A program made the translations under genes and the position numbers. From NCBI GenBank assembly GCA_001897375.1, contig MKSU01000008.1, positions 1 to 64,000 of the forward strand: DNA of 64,000 nucleotides. Reading direction: 5' to 3'. A model generated the notes under the pieces. It was not told the origin of the DNA. It did not search any database and saw only the letters and a list, made by a program, of their open reading frames with translations. How positions within the stretch are numbered: position 1 is the stretch's first letter; the number at the start of each line of letters is the position of its first letter. The DNA comes from Sphingomonas sp. 67-36 (GTDB taxonomy: Bacteria; Pseudomonadota; Alphaproteobacteria; Sphingomonadales; Sphingomonadaceae). Below, piece by piece: positions 34,513 through 43,325 of the stretch.

Positions 34513-35430
34513 TCAACCCGGCGTCAGCGCGGCGCGCGTTTCCTCGATATGCCGGCGGTGCTCGCGCCATACGATATAGAGGCCCGACGCGACGATCACC
34601 GGCGCGCCGAGCCACGTCGCGGTGACGGGCAGCCGGTCGAACAGCAGCCAGCCGAGCAGCGTCGCCCACAAGAGCGCGGTATAGTCCATCGGCACGACGA
34701 CGCTGACCGCGCCGAGGTGCAGCGCGCGCGTCATCGCGATCTGCGCCGCGCCGCCGAGCAGCCCGACCGCGAGCAGCCAGAACCAGGTCATCGGATCATG
34801 CGCTCGCGCCACGAAGGGATAGGCGATGCCGAGCGGCAGCAGCGACAGTGCCGAGAACCAGAACACCGTCGTCAGCCCGCTTTCCGTGCGCCCGATCGTG
34901 CGCAGCAGGATCGAGACGATCGCGCCCATCAGCGCCGCGCCCAGCCCGGTCGCGACGCCCAGCGGCGGGATATGGCCGGACCCGGGCTGGGTGACGATCA
35001 GCACGCCGGCGAATCCGGTCAGCACCGCCAGCCAGCGCCGCCACCCGGTCGGCTCGTGCAGGATCAGCGCGCCGAGGATGGTGGCGAAGATCGGCATGGA
35101 GAAGCCGATCGTCGTCGCCTCCGCCAGCGGCAGCAGCATGACGGTGGCGAAGTTCAGCGTCATCGACATCAGGCCGAGCGCGCAGCGCAGCACGTGCGCG
35201 CCCATCCGCCGCGTGCGCAGCGACGCGAAGCCCGGCCCGGTGGCGACGATCGCCGCCACCAGCAGCGTCGCGCCGGTCTGCCGCCAGAACATGATCTCGA
35301 TCAGCCCGGCGCCGTGCGCCTCCGCCAGCTTGATCGCCGCGTTCATCACCCCGAACAGCGCGGCGGACATGAGGCGCAGCGAGACGGCGCGCAGCACATG
35401 CGATCCATTATGTCCCGTTGCCCCCGTCAC
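34513..35430 (-). CDS. DMT-superfamily (EamA) transporter
   Basis: A protein of about 305 residues with ten membrane helices in two EamA repeats. SAALFGVMNAAIKLAE is in the first helix and SVVVPMDYTALLWATLLG in the second half. EamA proteins export amino acids or metabolites. GTG 35430 follows a GGCGGGGA stretch and gives a natural N terminus; GTG 35397 is possible. It is divergent from proS. Confidence 0.82.
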   Translation of the reverse strand: MTGATGHNGSHVLRAVSLRLMSAALFGVMNAAIKLAEAHGAGLIEIMFWRQTGATLLVAAIVATGPGFASLRTRRMGAHVLRCALGLMSMTLNFATVMLLPLAEATTIGFSMPIFATILGALILHEPTGWRRWLAVLTGFAGVLIVTQPGSGHIPPLGVATGLGAALMGAIVSILLRTIGRTESGLTTVFWFSALSLLPLGIAYPFVARAHDPMTWFWLLAVGLLGGAAQIAMTRALHLGAVSVVVPMDYTALLWATLLGWLLFDRLPVTATWLGAPVIVASGLYIVWREHRRHIEETRAALTPG

Positions 35431-35511
35431 GTCCCCGCCAGTGCAGCAAGGCGCGGGCGTGGACAAGTCCGCAGGTGACGAACCGCCGATCGCGCGGTAA
35501 GCGCGCGCGAT

Positions 35512-37044
35512 ATGATCAAGCATGCCCTTTCCGTCACGCGCGATGCGGATTTCGCGCAATGGTATCAGACCGTCATCACCGAAGCGGACATGGCCGAGGA
35601 ATCGGGCGTGCGCGGCTGCATGGTGATCCGCCCGTGGGGCTATGGCATCTGGGAGCGCATCCAGCGCCTGCTCGACGACCGGATCAAGGCGACCGGCCAT
35701 GAGAATTGCTATTTTCCGCTGTTCATCCCGCTTTCCTATTTCGCGAAGGAGGCGGAGCATGTCGACGGCTTCGCCAAGGAGATGGCGGTCGTCACGCACC
35801 ACCGGCTGGTTGCGGACGGCAAGGGCGGGCTGGTGCCCGATCCCGAGGCGAAGCTGGAGGAGCCGCTCGTCGTCCGCCCGACCAGCGAGACGGTGATCGG
35901 CACCGCCTTCGCCCGCTGGGTGCAGTCATGGCGTGATCTGCCGGTGCTGATCAACCAATGGGCCAATGTGGTGCGCTGGGAGATGCGCACGCGGATGTTC
36001 CTGCGCACCTCCGAATTCCTGTGGCAGGAAGGGCATACCGCCCATGCCACCGCCGGCGAGGCGCGCGAGGAGACGCAGCGGATGCTGGAGGTCTATCGCA
36101 GCTTCGCGGAGGACGATCTCGCGCTGCCGGTGGTCGCGGGCGAGAAGCCGGAGAACGAGCGTTTCCCCGGCGCGGTCGCGACCTTCTCGATCGAGGCGAT
36201 GATGCAGGACGGCAAGGCGCTGCAAGCCGGCACCTCGCATTTCCTCGGCACCAATTTCGCCCATGCGCAGAACATCCGCTTCCAGAATGCGGAAGGGGAG
36301 CTGGAGTTCGCCAACACGACGAGTTGGGGCGTCTCCACGCGCATGATCGGCGGCGTCATCATGGTGCACGGCGACGACGACGGGCTGCGCGTGCCGCCGA
36401 AGATCGCGCCGTGGCAGATCGTCATCGTCCCCATGCTGCGCGACCAGCCCGAGGACGAAGCGATTGTCGGCTACTGCCGCGACTTGCAGGGCGAGCTGGC
36501 GAAGCTCTCCGCGCTGGGCGAGCCGGTGCGCGTGCTGCTCGATCTCAAGCCCGCCAAGGCCGCCAACAAGCGCTGGGGCTGGGTGAAGAAGGGCGCGCCG
36601 GTCGTGATCGAGGTCGGCGGGCGCGACGTGGCGGGGGGCAATGTCTCCGTCCTGCGCCGCGACCGGCTGTATCGCGATGACGGCAAGCTCGACAGCGCGA
36701 TCACGCCGCGCGACGCCTTCGTGGATGCGGCCGCCGCGATGCTGGAGGATATCCAGCGCGGGCTGCACGCCGAGGCGAAGGCGCGGCTCGACGCCAATAT
36801 CGCTCGTGTCGATGACTGGGCCGGGATCGAGGCGCGCTTCGCCAGCTCCGCGAGCAAGCCCGGCTGGGCGGACGTGGCATGGTCCCGCCCGACCGGCGCG
36901 GCGCTGGAGAAGGTGGTCGAGCGGCTCAAGACGCTCAAGCTCACCATCCGCAACGCGCCGATGGATCAGGGCGCGATCGACGGGCCGTGCGTCTTCACCG
37001 GCGCGCTCGCGGTCGAGCGGGTGCTGATCGGGAGGGCCTATTGA
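35512..37044 (+). CDS. proS: Prolyl-tRNA synthetase, archaeal/eukaryal type
   Basis: A 510-residue class II synthetase. GCMVIRPWGYGIWERIQ and VVRPTSETVIG precede the class II motif 2 region RTSEFLWQEGHTAH. There is no inserted editing domain between motifs 2 and 3, and the protein has the C-terminal extension of the archaeal/eukaryal ProRS group, not the usual bacterial layout. It charges tRNA-Pro. It overlaps the thioesterase start by 1 nt. Confidence 0.93.
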   Translation: MIKHALSVTRDADFAQWYQTVITEADMAEESGVRGCMVIRPWGYGIWERIQRLLDDRIKATGHENCYFPLFIPLSYFAKEAEHVDGFAKEMAVVTHHRLVADGKGGLVPDPEAKLEEPLVVRPTSETVIGTAFARWVQSWRDLPVLINQWANVVRWEMRTRMFLRTSEFLWQEGHTAHATAGEAREETQRMLEVYRSFAEDDLALPVVAGEKPENERFPGAVATFSIEAMMQDGKALQAGTSHFLGTNFAHAQNIRFQNAEGELEFANTTSWGVSTRMIGGVIMVHGDDDGLRVPPKIAPWQIVIVPMLRDQPEDEAIVGYCRDLQGELAKLSALGEPVRVLLDLKPAKAANKRWGWVKKGAPVVIEVGGRDVAGGNVSVLRRDRLYRDDGKLDSAITPRDAFVDAAAAMLEDIQRGLHAEAKARLDANIARVDDWAGIEARFASSASKPGWADVAWSRPTGAALEKVVERLKTLKLTIRNAPMDQGAIDGPCVFTGALAVERVLIGRAY

Positions 37045-37469
37045 TGGCGGCGGTGTGGAAGCAGGCATTCACGCTCGACCAGCTCACCGCGCTTGGCGCG
37101 CGTGCGCTGCCCGGCCTCGTCGGGATCGAGTTCACCGGGCACGGCGACGACTGGATGCGCGCGCGGATGCCAGTCGATGCGCGCACGCACCAGCCGTTCG
37201 GGCGGCTCCACGGCGGCGCCTCCGTGGTGCTGGCCGAGACGGTCGCCTCGGTCGCCGGATCGATGGCGGTGCCGGACGACAAGGTGACGGTGGGGCTGGA
37301 GATCAACGCCAACCACCTGCGCCCCGCCATGTCCGGCCATGTCCACGCCACCGCGACCGCCGAGATGCTCGGCCGCTCGACGCAGGTGTGGACGATCCGC
37401 ATCGAGGACGACGCCGGCAAGCTCATCTGCCTTTCCCGCATGACCGCGGCGGTGATCGACCGCCGTTAA
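37044..37469 (+). CDS. Hotdog-fold thioesterase (PaaI/MenI-like)
   Basis: A 141-residue protein. HQPFGRLHGGASVVLAETV is the hallmark of PaaI-type acyl-CoA thioesterases, with the Glu/Asp and Gly of the active site. It would hydrolyse an aromatic or medium acyl-CoA. The start ATG (TGATG overlap with proS) has GGGAGGG upstream. The substrate is unknown. Confidence 0.85.
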   Translation: MAAVWKQAFTLDQLTALGARALPGLVGIEFTGHGDDWMRARMPVDARTHQPFGRLHGGASVVLAETVASVAGSMAVPDDKVTVGLEINANHLRPAMSGHVHATATAEMLGRSTQVWTIRIEDDAGKLICLSRMTAAVIDRR

Positions 37470-37490
37470 CCCGCACAGGACCAAGCTCCC

Positions 37491-39014
37491 ATGACCACGA
37501 CGATCCGCGCAGCCGATCTGATCGAAAGCGTCGCCGACGCGCTGCAATTCATCAGTTACTATCATCCGATGGATTACATCCGCGCGCTCGGGAAGGCGTA
37601 TGAAGCGGAGCAGTCGCCGGCGGCGAAGGACGCGATCGCGCAGATCCTCACCAACAGCCGCATGTGCGCGGAGGGGCATCGCCCGATCTGCCAGGACACC
37701 GGCATCGTCAACGTCTTCGTCAAATGGGGCATGGACTGCCGGCTCGACGACACCTCCCGCAGCTTGCAGGAGGTGGTGGATGAGGGCGTGCGCCGCGCCT
37801 ATCTGAACCCGGAGAACAAGCTGCGCGCCTCGGTGCTGGCCGATCCCGCCTTCACCCGCCGCAACACCAGGGACAATACGCCGTGTGTCCTGCACGTCGA
37901 GATGGTCGCCGGCGGCAAGGTGTCGGTCGATGTCGCGGCCAAGGGCGGCGGCTCCGAAAACAAGTCCAAGTTCAAGATGATGAACCCGTCCGATTCGATC
38001 GTCGACTGGGTGCTGGAGATGCTGCCGCAGATGGGCGCCGGCTGGTGTCCACCGGGGATGCTCGGCATCGGCATCGGCGGCACGGCGGAACATTGCGTGC
38101 TGCTCGCCAAGAAATCGCTGATGGAGCAGATCGACATGGCGACGCTGAAAGCCCGAGGCCCGAAGAACGATATCGAGGCGCTGCGCATCGAGATCTTCGA
38201 CAAGGTCAACGCGCTCGGCATCGGCGCGCAGGGGCTGGGCGGCCTCGCCACGATCCTCGACGTCAAGATCATGGACGCGCCGTGCCATGCTGCGGGCAAG
38301 CCGGTGGCGATGATCCCCAATTGCGCCGCGACGCGCCACGCGCATTTCACGCTCGACGGCTCCGGCCCGGCCTATCTGGAGGCGCCGAAGCTCGAGGAAT
38401 GGCCGGATGTGAACTGGACGCCGGACAAGGCCGCGATCCACGTCGATCTCGATACGCTCACGCCCGAGGTGGTGCAGAGCTGGAAGCAGGGCGACCGCCT
38501 GCTCTTGAACGGCAAGATGCTCACCGGCCGCGACGCCGCGCATAAGCGCATCAAGGACATGCTCGACAAGGGCGAGCCGCTGCCGGTCGAGTTCAAGGGG
38601 CGCGTGATCTACTACGTCGGCCCGGTCGATCCGGTCGGCGAGGAAGTGGTCGGCCCCGCCGGCCCGACCACCGCGACGCGGATGGACAAGTTCACCCGGA
38701 TGATGCTGGAGCAGGGCCTGCTCGCGATGGTCGGCAAGGCCGAGCGCGGGCCGATGGCCGTCGAGGCGATCAAGGATCACCGGAGCGCCTATCTGATGGC
38801 GGTGGGCGGCGCGGCCTATCTTGTCGCGCGCGCGATCAAGGGCAGCAAGGTCGTCGGCTTCGAGGACCTCGGCATGGAGGCGATCTACGAGTTCGAGGTG
38901 CAGGATTTCCCCGTCACCGTCGCCGTGGACAGCGAGGGCAACAACGTCCACCAGCTTGCGCCGCTGGTGTGGAAGGAGAAGATCGCGAAGGAGCATCTGC
39001 TCGTCGGCGCGTGA
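37491..39014 (+). CDS. fumA: Fumarate hydratase, class I (iron-sulfur)
   Basis: A 507-residue class I fumarase with a 4Fe-4S cluster. MCAEGHRPICQDTGIVNVF and GIGIGGTAEHCVLLAK are family blocks with cluster cysteines. The C-terminal beta domain has GPTTATRMDKFTRMML. It interconverts fumarate and malate in the TCA cycle. A GC hairpin follows the stop at 39034. Confidence 0.93.
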   Translation: MTTTIRAADLIESVADALQFISYYHPMDYIRALGKAYEAEQSPAAKDAIAQILTNSRMCAEGHRPICQDTGIVNVFVKWGMDCRLDDTSRSLQEVVDEGVRRAYLNPENKLRASVLADPAFTRRNTRDNTPCVLHVEMVAGGKVSVDVAAKGGGSENKSKFKMMNPSDSIVDWVLEMLPQMGAGWCPPGMLGIGIGGTAEHCVLLAKKSLMEQIDMATLKARGPKNDIEALRIEIFDKVNALGIGAQGLGGLATILDVKIMDAPCHAAGKPVAMIPNCAATRHAHFTLDGSGPAYLEAPKLEEWPDVNWTPDKAAIHVDLDTLTPEVVQSWKQGDRLLLNGKMLTGRDAAHKRIKDMLDKGEPLPVEFKGRVIYYVGPVDPVGEEVVGPAGPTTATRMDKFTRMMLEQGLLAMVGKAERGPMAVEAIKDHRSAYLMAVGGAAYLVARAIKGSKVVGFEDLGMEAIYEFEVQDFPVTVAVDSEGNNVHQLAPLVWKEKIAKEHLLVGA

Positions 39015-39033
39015 ATCCCGCCTGCGTTCGTTG

Positions 39034-39052
39034 CCCCGGCATGAGGCCGGGG
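39034..39052. other. GC hairpin after fumarase
   Basis: CCCCGGC (39034-39040) and GCCGGGG (39046-39052) form a 7-bp stem with a 5-nt loop, followed by TGACGA. It may be a weak terminator or a copy of a dispersed intergenic GC hairpin; no other copy was noticed in this window. Confidence 0.45.
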
Positions 39053-39120
39053 TGACGAATGTTTAATGGACCTGCGCCGCGTGCCGCTCGTTTTCCCTGC
39101 CTCAACTGGAGGCAAGGCAT

Positions 39121-39477
39121 ATGTTCAGACCGGGCATGTTCGCCGCGCTGGCGCTGATCGTCTCGGCGCCGGCCTTTGCGGAACAGGCGAAGGACGCGAA
39201 GGAAGCGAGCGTTCCCTTCGTCAACCACCACAATATCGACGATTTCCAGGCCGACGGCGATCAGGCCGTCTATCTGCGCGTCAACGGATTCGACTGGTAT
39301 CACGCGAAGCTGATGGGGCCGTGCACCTCCCTGCCGTTCGCCGAGCGCATCGGCGTCGAGACGCAGGGGACCGACACGCTCGATCGCTACGCCACGTTGC
39401 TCGTCGGACACCAAAGGTGCCAGCTGACCTCGCTGGTGAAAAGCGCCGCGCCGCCCACCAAGCACAAGAAGAAGTGA
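39121..39477 (+). CDS. DUF6491-like secreted protein
   Basis: A 118-residue protein. A signal peptide (about residues 1-20, ending SAPAFA) precedes a small domain with two cysteines (GPCTSLPF and HQRCQLTSL) that may form a disulphide. It ends in a lysine tail. It fits DUF6491-type proteins of sphingomonads, of unknown function. TGGAGGCAAGG before ATG 39121 is a good ribosome-binding site. Confidence 0.75.
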   Translation: MFRPGMFAALALIVSAPAFAEQAKDAKEASVPFVNHHNIDDFQADGDQAVYLRVNGFDWYHAKLMGPCTSLPFAERIGVETQGTDTLDRYATLLVGHQRCQLTSLVKSAAPPTKHKKK

Positions 39478-39494
39478 GCGGCTTGCGCCCGTCG

Positions 39495-39512
39495 CCATAA
39501 ATAATGTTATGG
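39495..39512. promoter_or_regulatory. Inverted repeat upstream of the enoyl-CoA hydratase
   Basis: CCATAA (39495-39500) and TTATGG (39507-39512) are separated by 6 bp, 31 nt before the start codon. The size fits a TetR- or MarR-type operator. It has ATAACAT on one strand, faintly like the motif of the aromatic cluster. The regulator is unknown. Confidence 0.35.
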
Positions 39513-39543
39513 TGCCGCCGACCCGAAATCGAGGAGAGGCGGC

Positions 39544-40434
39544 GTGGATTACGAACAGATTCGCTATGCGGTGAGCGACGGCATCGCGACGATCACGTTG
39601 AACCGCCCGGACAAGCTCAACGCCTTCACCGCGCGGATGATGCACGAGCTGATCCATGCGTTCGATCGGGTCGATGCCGACGATGACGTGCGTGCGGTGA
39701 TCGTCACCGGCGCGGGCCGCGCCTTCTGCGCCGGGGCGGACCTGTCGGGCGGCGACAAGACCTTCGATTATGAAACACGCGGCGAGGAATCGCCGGTCGG
39801 CCCGAACGGCGAGTTGCGCTATTCCAGCGAAAGCGCGCGCGACGGCGGCGGGCGGCTGACCTTGCGCATCTTCGAATGCCTGAAGCCGGTGATCGCGGCG
39901 ATCAACGGCCCGGCGGTGGGCGTCGGATCGACCATGACTTTGCCGATGGACATCCGCCTCGCCAGCGACAGCGCGCGGATGGGCTTCGTCTTCGCGCGGC
40001 GCGGAATCGTGCCGGAGGCGGCGTCGAGCTATTTCCTGCCGCGCGTGGTGGGGATCAGCCAGGCGCTCGAATGGTGCTATTCCGGCCGCGTGTTCGACGC
40101 GCAGGAGGCGCTGAAGGGCGGGCTGGTCAAGGAAGTCGTCCCCGGCGATCGCCTCATCGCCCGCGCGACCGAGCTGGCGCGCGAGATCGCCGACAATACC
40201 GCCCCTGTCTCGGTGGCGATGACGCGGCAGATGCTGTGGCGCGGCCTCGGCTATGCGCACCCGATGGACGCGCACAAGGTCGACAGCCGCGCCATCCTGT
40301 CGCGCGGCCGGTCGGGCGACGCGAAGGAGGGGGTGACGTCGTTCCTGGAGAAGCGCGCGCCGACCTACCCGGACCGCGTGTCGCGGGACATGCCCGATTT
40401 CTTCCCGTGGTGGGAGGAGCAGAAATATAGCTGA
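39544..40434 (+). CDS. Enoyl-CoA hydratase/isomerase (crotonase) family protein
   Basis: A 296-residue crotonase. ITLNRPDKLNAF and GRAFCAGADLS form the CoA and oxyanion regions, followed by AAINGPAVGVGSTMTLPMDIRLAS and the catalytic-loop glutamate in FARRGIVPEAASSYFLP. It hydrates or isomerises an acyl-CoA. GTG start behind GAGGAGAGG. It stands alone; the substrate is not clear. Confidence 0.87.
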   Translation: MDYEQIRYAVSDGIATITLNRPDKLNAFTARMMHELIHAFDRVDADDDVRAVIVTGAGRAFCAGADLSGGDKTFDYETRGEESPVGPNGELRYSSESARDGGGRLTLRIFECLKPVIAAINGPAVGVGSTMTLPMDIRLASDSARMGFVFARRGIVPEAASSYFLPRVVGISQALEWCYSGRVFDAQEALKGGLVKEVVPGDRLIARATELAREIADNTAPVSVAMTRQMLWRGLGYAHPMDAHKVDSRAILSRGRSGDAKEGVTSFLEKRAPTYPDRVSRDMPDFFPWWEEQKYS

Positions 40435-40451
40435 TCGGTTATCGTTCACGC

Positions 40452-41129
40452 ATGGCGGCGGATGACGACAAGAGGCTGGCGGCGGAGGCCGCCGTGGCGG
40501 AGGTGCGTGACGGGATGCTCGTCGGCCTCGGCACCGGTACGACCGCCGCTTATGCGGTGACGGCGCTGGCGCGACGCGTCGCCGCGGGTCTCAAGGTGGA
40601 AACGGTGGCGACCAGCGAGGCGACCGCCGCGGCCGCGCGCGCCGGCGGCCTCGTCGTGCGCGATTTCGCCGACATCGCCGCGCTTGACCTTGCGATCGAC
40701 GGCGCGGACGAGATCGACCCGCGCCTCTATGCGATCAAGGGCGCGGGCGGGGCGATGCTGCGCGAGAAGACGGTCGCCGCCGCCTCGCGCCGGATGGTGG
40801 TGATCGCGGACGGGTCGAAGCGCGTCGCGGCGATCGGCGCGGTCAAGCTGCCGGTCGAGGTGCTGCCCTTCGCCCGCACGTCGGTGGTAGCGGCGCTGGC
40901 GCGGCTCGGCGCGGCGGTGACGGTGCGTGACGGTTATGTGACGGACAATGGCAACCTCATCGCCGACTGCCGTTTCCCCGCGATGCCGGATCCGCGCGCG
41001 CTGGCGGCGGAGATCGCCGCGATTCCGGGCGCTTTGGGCCACGGCCTGTTCCTCGACGAGGTCGACGCCGCCTATATTGCCGCCGATGGCGTCGTTACGC
41101 GGCTGGAACGCGGCGGGCCGAGCGACTAA
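40452..41129 (+). CDS. rpiA: Ribose-5-phosphate isomerase A
   Basis: A 225-residue protein. GLGTGTTAAYAV, DGADEID and KGAGGAMLREKTVA are the conserved RpiA blocks with the active-site Asp, Lys and Glu. It interconverts ribose-5-phosphate and ribulose-5-phosphate. It heads a run of pentose-phosphate genes on the same strand. Confidence 0.94.
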   Translation: MAADDDKRLAAEAAVAEVRDGMLVGLGTGTTAAYAVTALARRVAAGLKVETVATSEATAAAARAGGLVVRDFADIAALDLAIDGADEIDPRLYAIKGAGGAMLREKTVAAASRRMVVIADGSKRVAAIGAVKLPVEVLPFARTSVVAALARLGAAVTVRDGYVTDNGNLIADCRFPAMPDPRALAAEIAAIPGALGHGLFLDEVDAAYIAADGVVTRLERGGPSD

Positions 41130-41200
41130 GGGGGCGGGGAATCGGCAACCGCGCGCCCTCCCGGTGCGTTCGCCATCATGATCCCGAACGAGGCCCCTTG

Positions 41201-43258
41201 ATGACCGACACCACCAGCCTTCACGAAGACGGCAGCCCGGAGCGGCTGGCTATCGACACGATCCGCACGCTGTCGATGGATGCGGTGCAGAAGGCCAATT
41301 CCGGTCATCCCGGCACGCCGATGGCGCTCGCCCCGGTCGGCTGGACGCTGTGGACGAAATTCCTGCGCTACGATCCCGGCACGCCGGACTGGCCGAACCG
41401 CGACCGTTTCGTGTTGTCGGTCGGCCATGCCTCGATGCTACTCTATTCGCTGCTCCACCTCGCAGGGGTGAAGGAGATCGACCGCAACGGCAAGCCGACC
41501 GGCCAACCCGCCGTCAGCCTCGCCGATATCGAGTCGTTCCGCCAGCTCGGTTCGAAGACGCCTGGTCATCCCGAATATCGCCACACCACCGGCGTCGAGA
41601 CGACCACCGGCCCGCTCGGCCAGGGTTGCGGCAATTCGGTCGGCATGGCGATCGCCGAGCGCTGGCTCGCCGCGCGTTACAACAAGCCGGGCTTCACGCT
41701 ATTCGACCATGACGTTTATGCCCTGTGCGGCGACGGCGACATGATGGAGGGCGTCTCGTCCGAGGCGGCGAGCCTCGCGGGGCACCTCAGGCTGTCGAAC
41801 CTGTGCTGGATCTACGACGCCAACCAGATCTCGATCGAGGGCAGCACCGATCTCGCCTTCGACGAGGATGTGGGCAAGCGTTTCCAGGCCTATGGCTGGA
41901 ACGTCATCCACGTCGACGACGCCAACGACATCGCCGCGCTGACCGCCGCGTTCGAGGCGTTCCGCAAGACCGATGATCGCCCGACCTTCATCGTCGTCCA
42001 TTCGGTGATCGGCTGGGGTTCCCCGCGCGCCGGCAGCGAGAAGGCGCACGGCGAGCCGCTCGGCGTGGAGAATGTCGCCAAGACCAAGGAAGCCTATGGC
42101 TGGCCGGCGAAGGACTTCTACGTTCCCGACGGCGTGCAGTCGGCGTTCGAGGGCGCGGTCGCCGGGCGTGGTCGCCCGCTGCGCGAGGAATGGCAGGCGA
42201 CGCTGGCGAAATATGAGGAGGTCGAGCCGGAGCTGTACGAGGAGCTTGACCTGCTGCTTGCCGGCAAGCTGCCCGACGGCTGGGACGCCGACATCCCGAC
42301 CTTCGGCGCGGACGAGAAGGGCGTCGCCAGCCGCGATGCGGGCGGCAAGGTGCTCAACGCAATCGCGAAGCGCGTGCCATGGCTGATCGGCGGCTCGGCC
42401 GATCTCGCGCCCTCCACCAAGACCGACATCAAGGGCGCGGCCTCGTTCGAGGCGAATGACTACGGCGGGTCGAACTTCCACTTCGGCGTGCGCGAACATG
42501 CGATGGGCGCGGTGGTCAACGGCATGACGCTGTCGCACCTGCGCGGCTATGGCAGCACCTTCTTCGTGTTCCTCGATTACATGCGTCCGCCGGTGCGCCT
42601 GTCGGCGCTGATGGAGCTTGGCGCGACTTGGATCTACACGCACGATTCGATCGGCGTGGGCGAGGACGGGCCGACCCATCAGCCGATCGAGCAGCTCGCG
42701 ATGATGCGCGCGACGCCGGGGATCGACACGATCCGCCCGGCCGACGCGAACGAGGTGGCCGAGGCATGGCGCGCGATCGTCCGCGACGGGCAGCACCCCA
42801 CCGCGCTCGTCCTGTCGCGCCAGGCGCTGCCGACGCTCGATCGCGGCAAATATGCCAGCGCGGCGGGGCTGGCGAAGGGCGCCTATATCCTCGCCGACAG
42901 CCCCGATCCGCGGGTGATCCTGATCGCCACCGGCTCCGAGGTGTCGCTGGCGGTCGGTGCTTACGAACAATTGAAGGCGGAAGGCATCGCCGCACGCGTC
43001 GTGTCGATGCCGTCCTGGTATCGTTTCGAGCTGCAGGACGCGGCCTATAAGGAAAGCGTGCTGCCGGCGAAGGTGACGGCGCGCGTCGCGATCGAGATGG
43101 GCGGCGAGTTCGGCTGGGACCGCTATGTCGGATCGAAGGGGCGGACGATCACCATGTCCACCTTCGGCGCGTCCGCCCCGGCGACTAAGCTGGCCGACAA
43201 ATATGGTTTCACCGTCGAAAACGCGGTGCGGGTCGCGAAGGAAGCGATGCGGGGCTGA
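41201..43258 (+). CDS. tkt: Transketolase
   Basis: A 685-residue thiamine diphosphate enzyme. SGHPGTPMALAPV, the ThDP motif GDGDMMEG...N, and LIGGSADLAPSTKT with YTHDSIGVGEDGPTHQPIEQ are typical. ATG 41201 is preferred to the TTG one codon earlier. It moves two-carbon units in the pentose phosphate pathway and is followed by transaldolase. Confidence 0.95.
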   Translation: MTDTTSLHEDGSPERLAIDTIRTLSMDAVQKANSGHPGTPMALAPVGWTLWTKFLRYDPGTPDWPNRDRFVLSVGHASMLLYSLLHLAGVKEIDRNGKPTGQPAVSLADIESFRQLGSKTPGHPEYRHTTGVETTTGPLGQGCGNSVGMAIAERWLAARYNKPGFTLFDHDVYALCGDGDMMEGVSSEAASLAGHLRLSNLCWIYDANQISIEGSTDLAFDEDVGKRFQAYGWNVIHVDDANDIAALTAAFEAFRKTDDRPTFIVVHSVIGWGSPRAGSEKAHGEPLGVENVAKTKEAYGWPAKDFYVPDGVQSAFEGAVAGRGRPLREEWQATLAKYEEVEPELYEELDLLLAGKLPDGWDADIPTFGADEKGVASRDAGGKVLNAIAKRVPWLIGGSADLAPSTKTDIKGAASFEANDYGGSNFHFGVREHAMGAVVNGMTLSHLRGYGSTFFVFLDYMRPPVRLSALMELGATWIYTHDSIGVGEDGPTHQPIEQLAMMRATPGIDTIRPADANEVAEAWRAIVRDGQHPTALVLSRQALPTLDRGKYASAAGLAKGAYILADSPDPRVILIATGSEVSLAVGAYEQLKAEGIAARVVSMPSWYRFELQDAAYKESVLPAKVTARVAIEMGGEFGWDRYVGSKGRTITMSTFGASAPATKLADKYGFTVENAVRVAKEAMRG

Positions 43259-43325
43259 ACGGCCTTGCGTCGCGCGGCGGCGCGCCAATATCGTGAATCT
43301 GACGTTCGGACATGGAGTGAATGCG

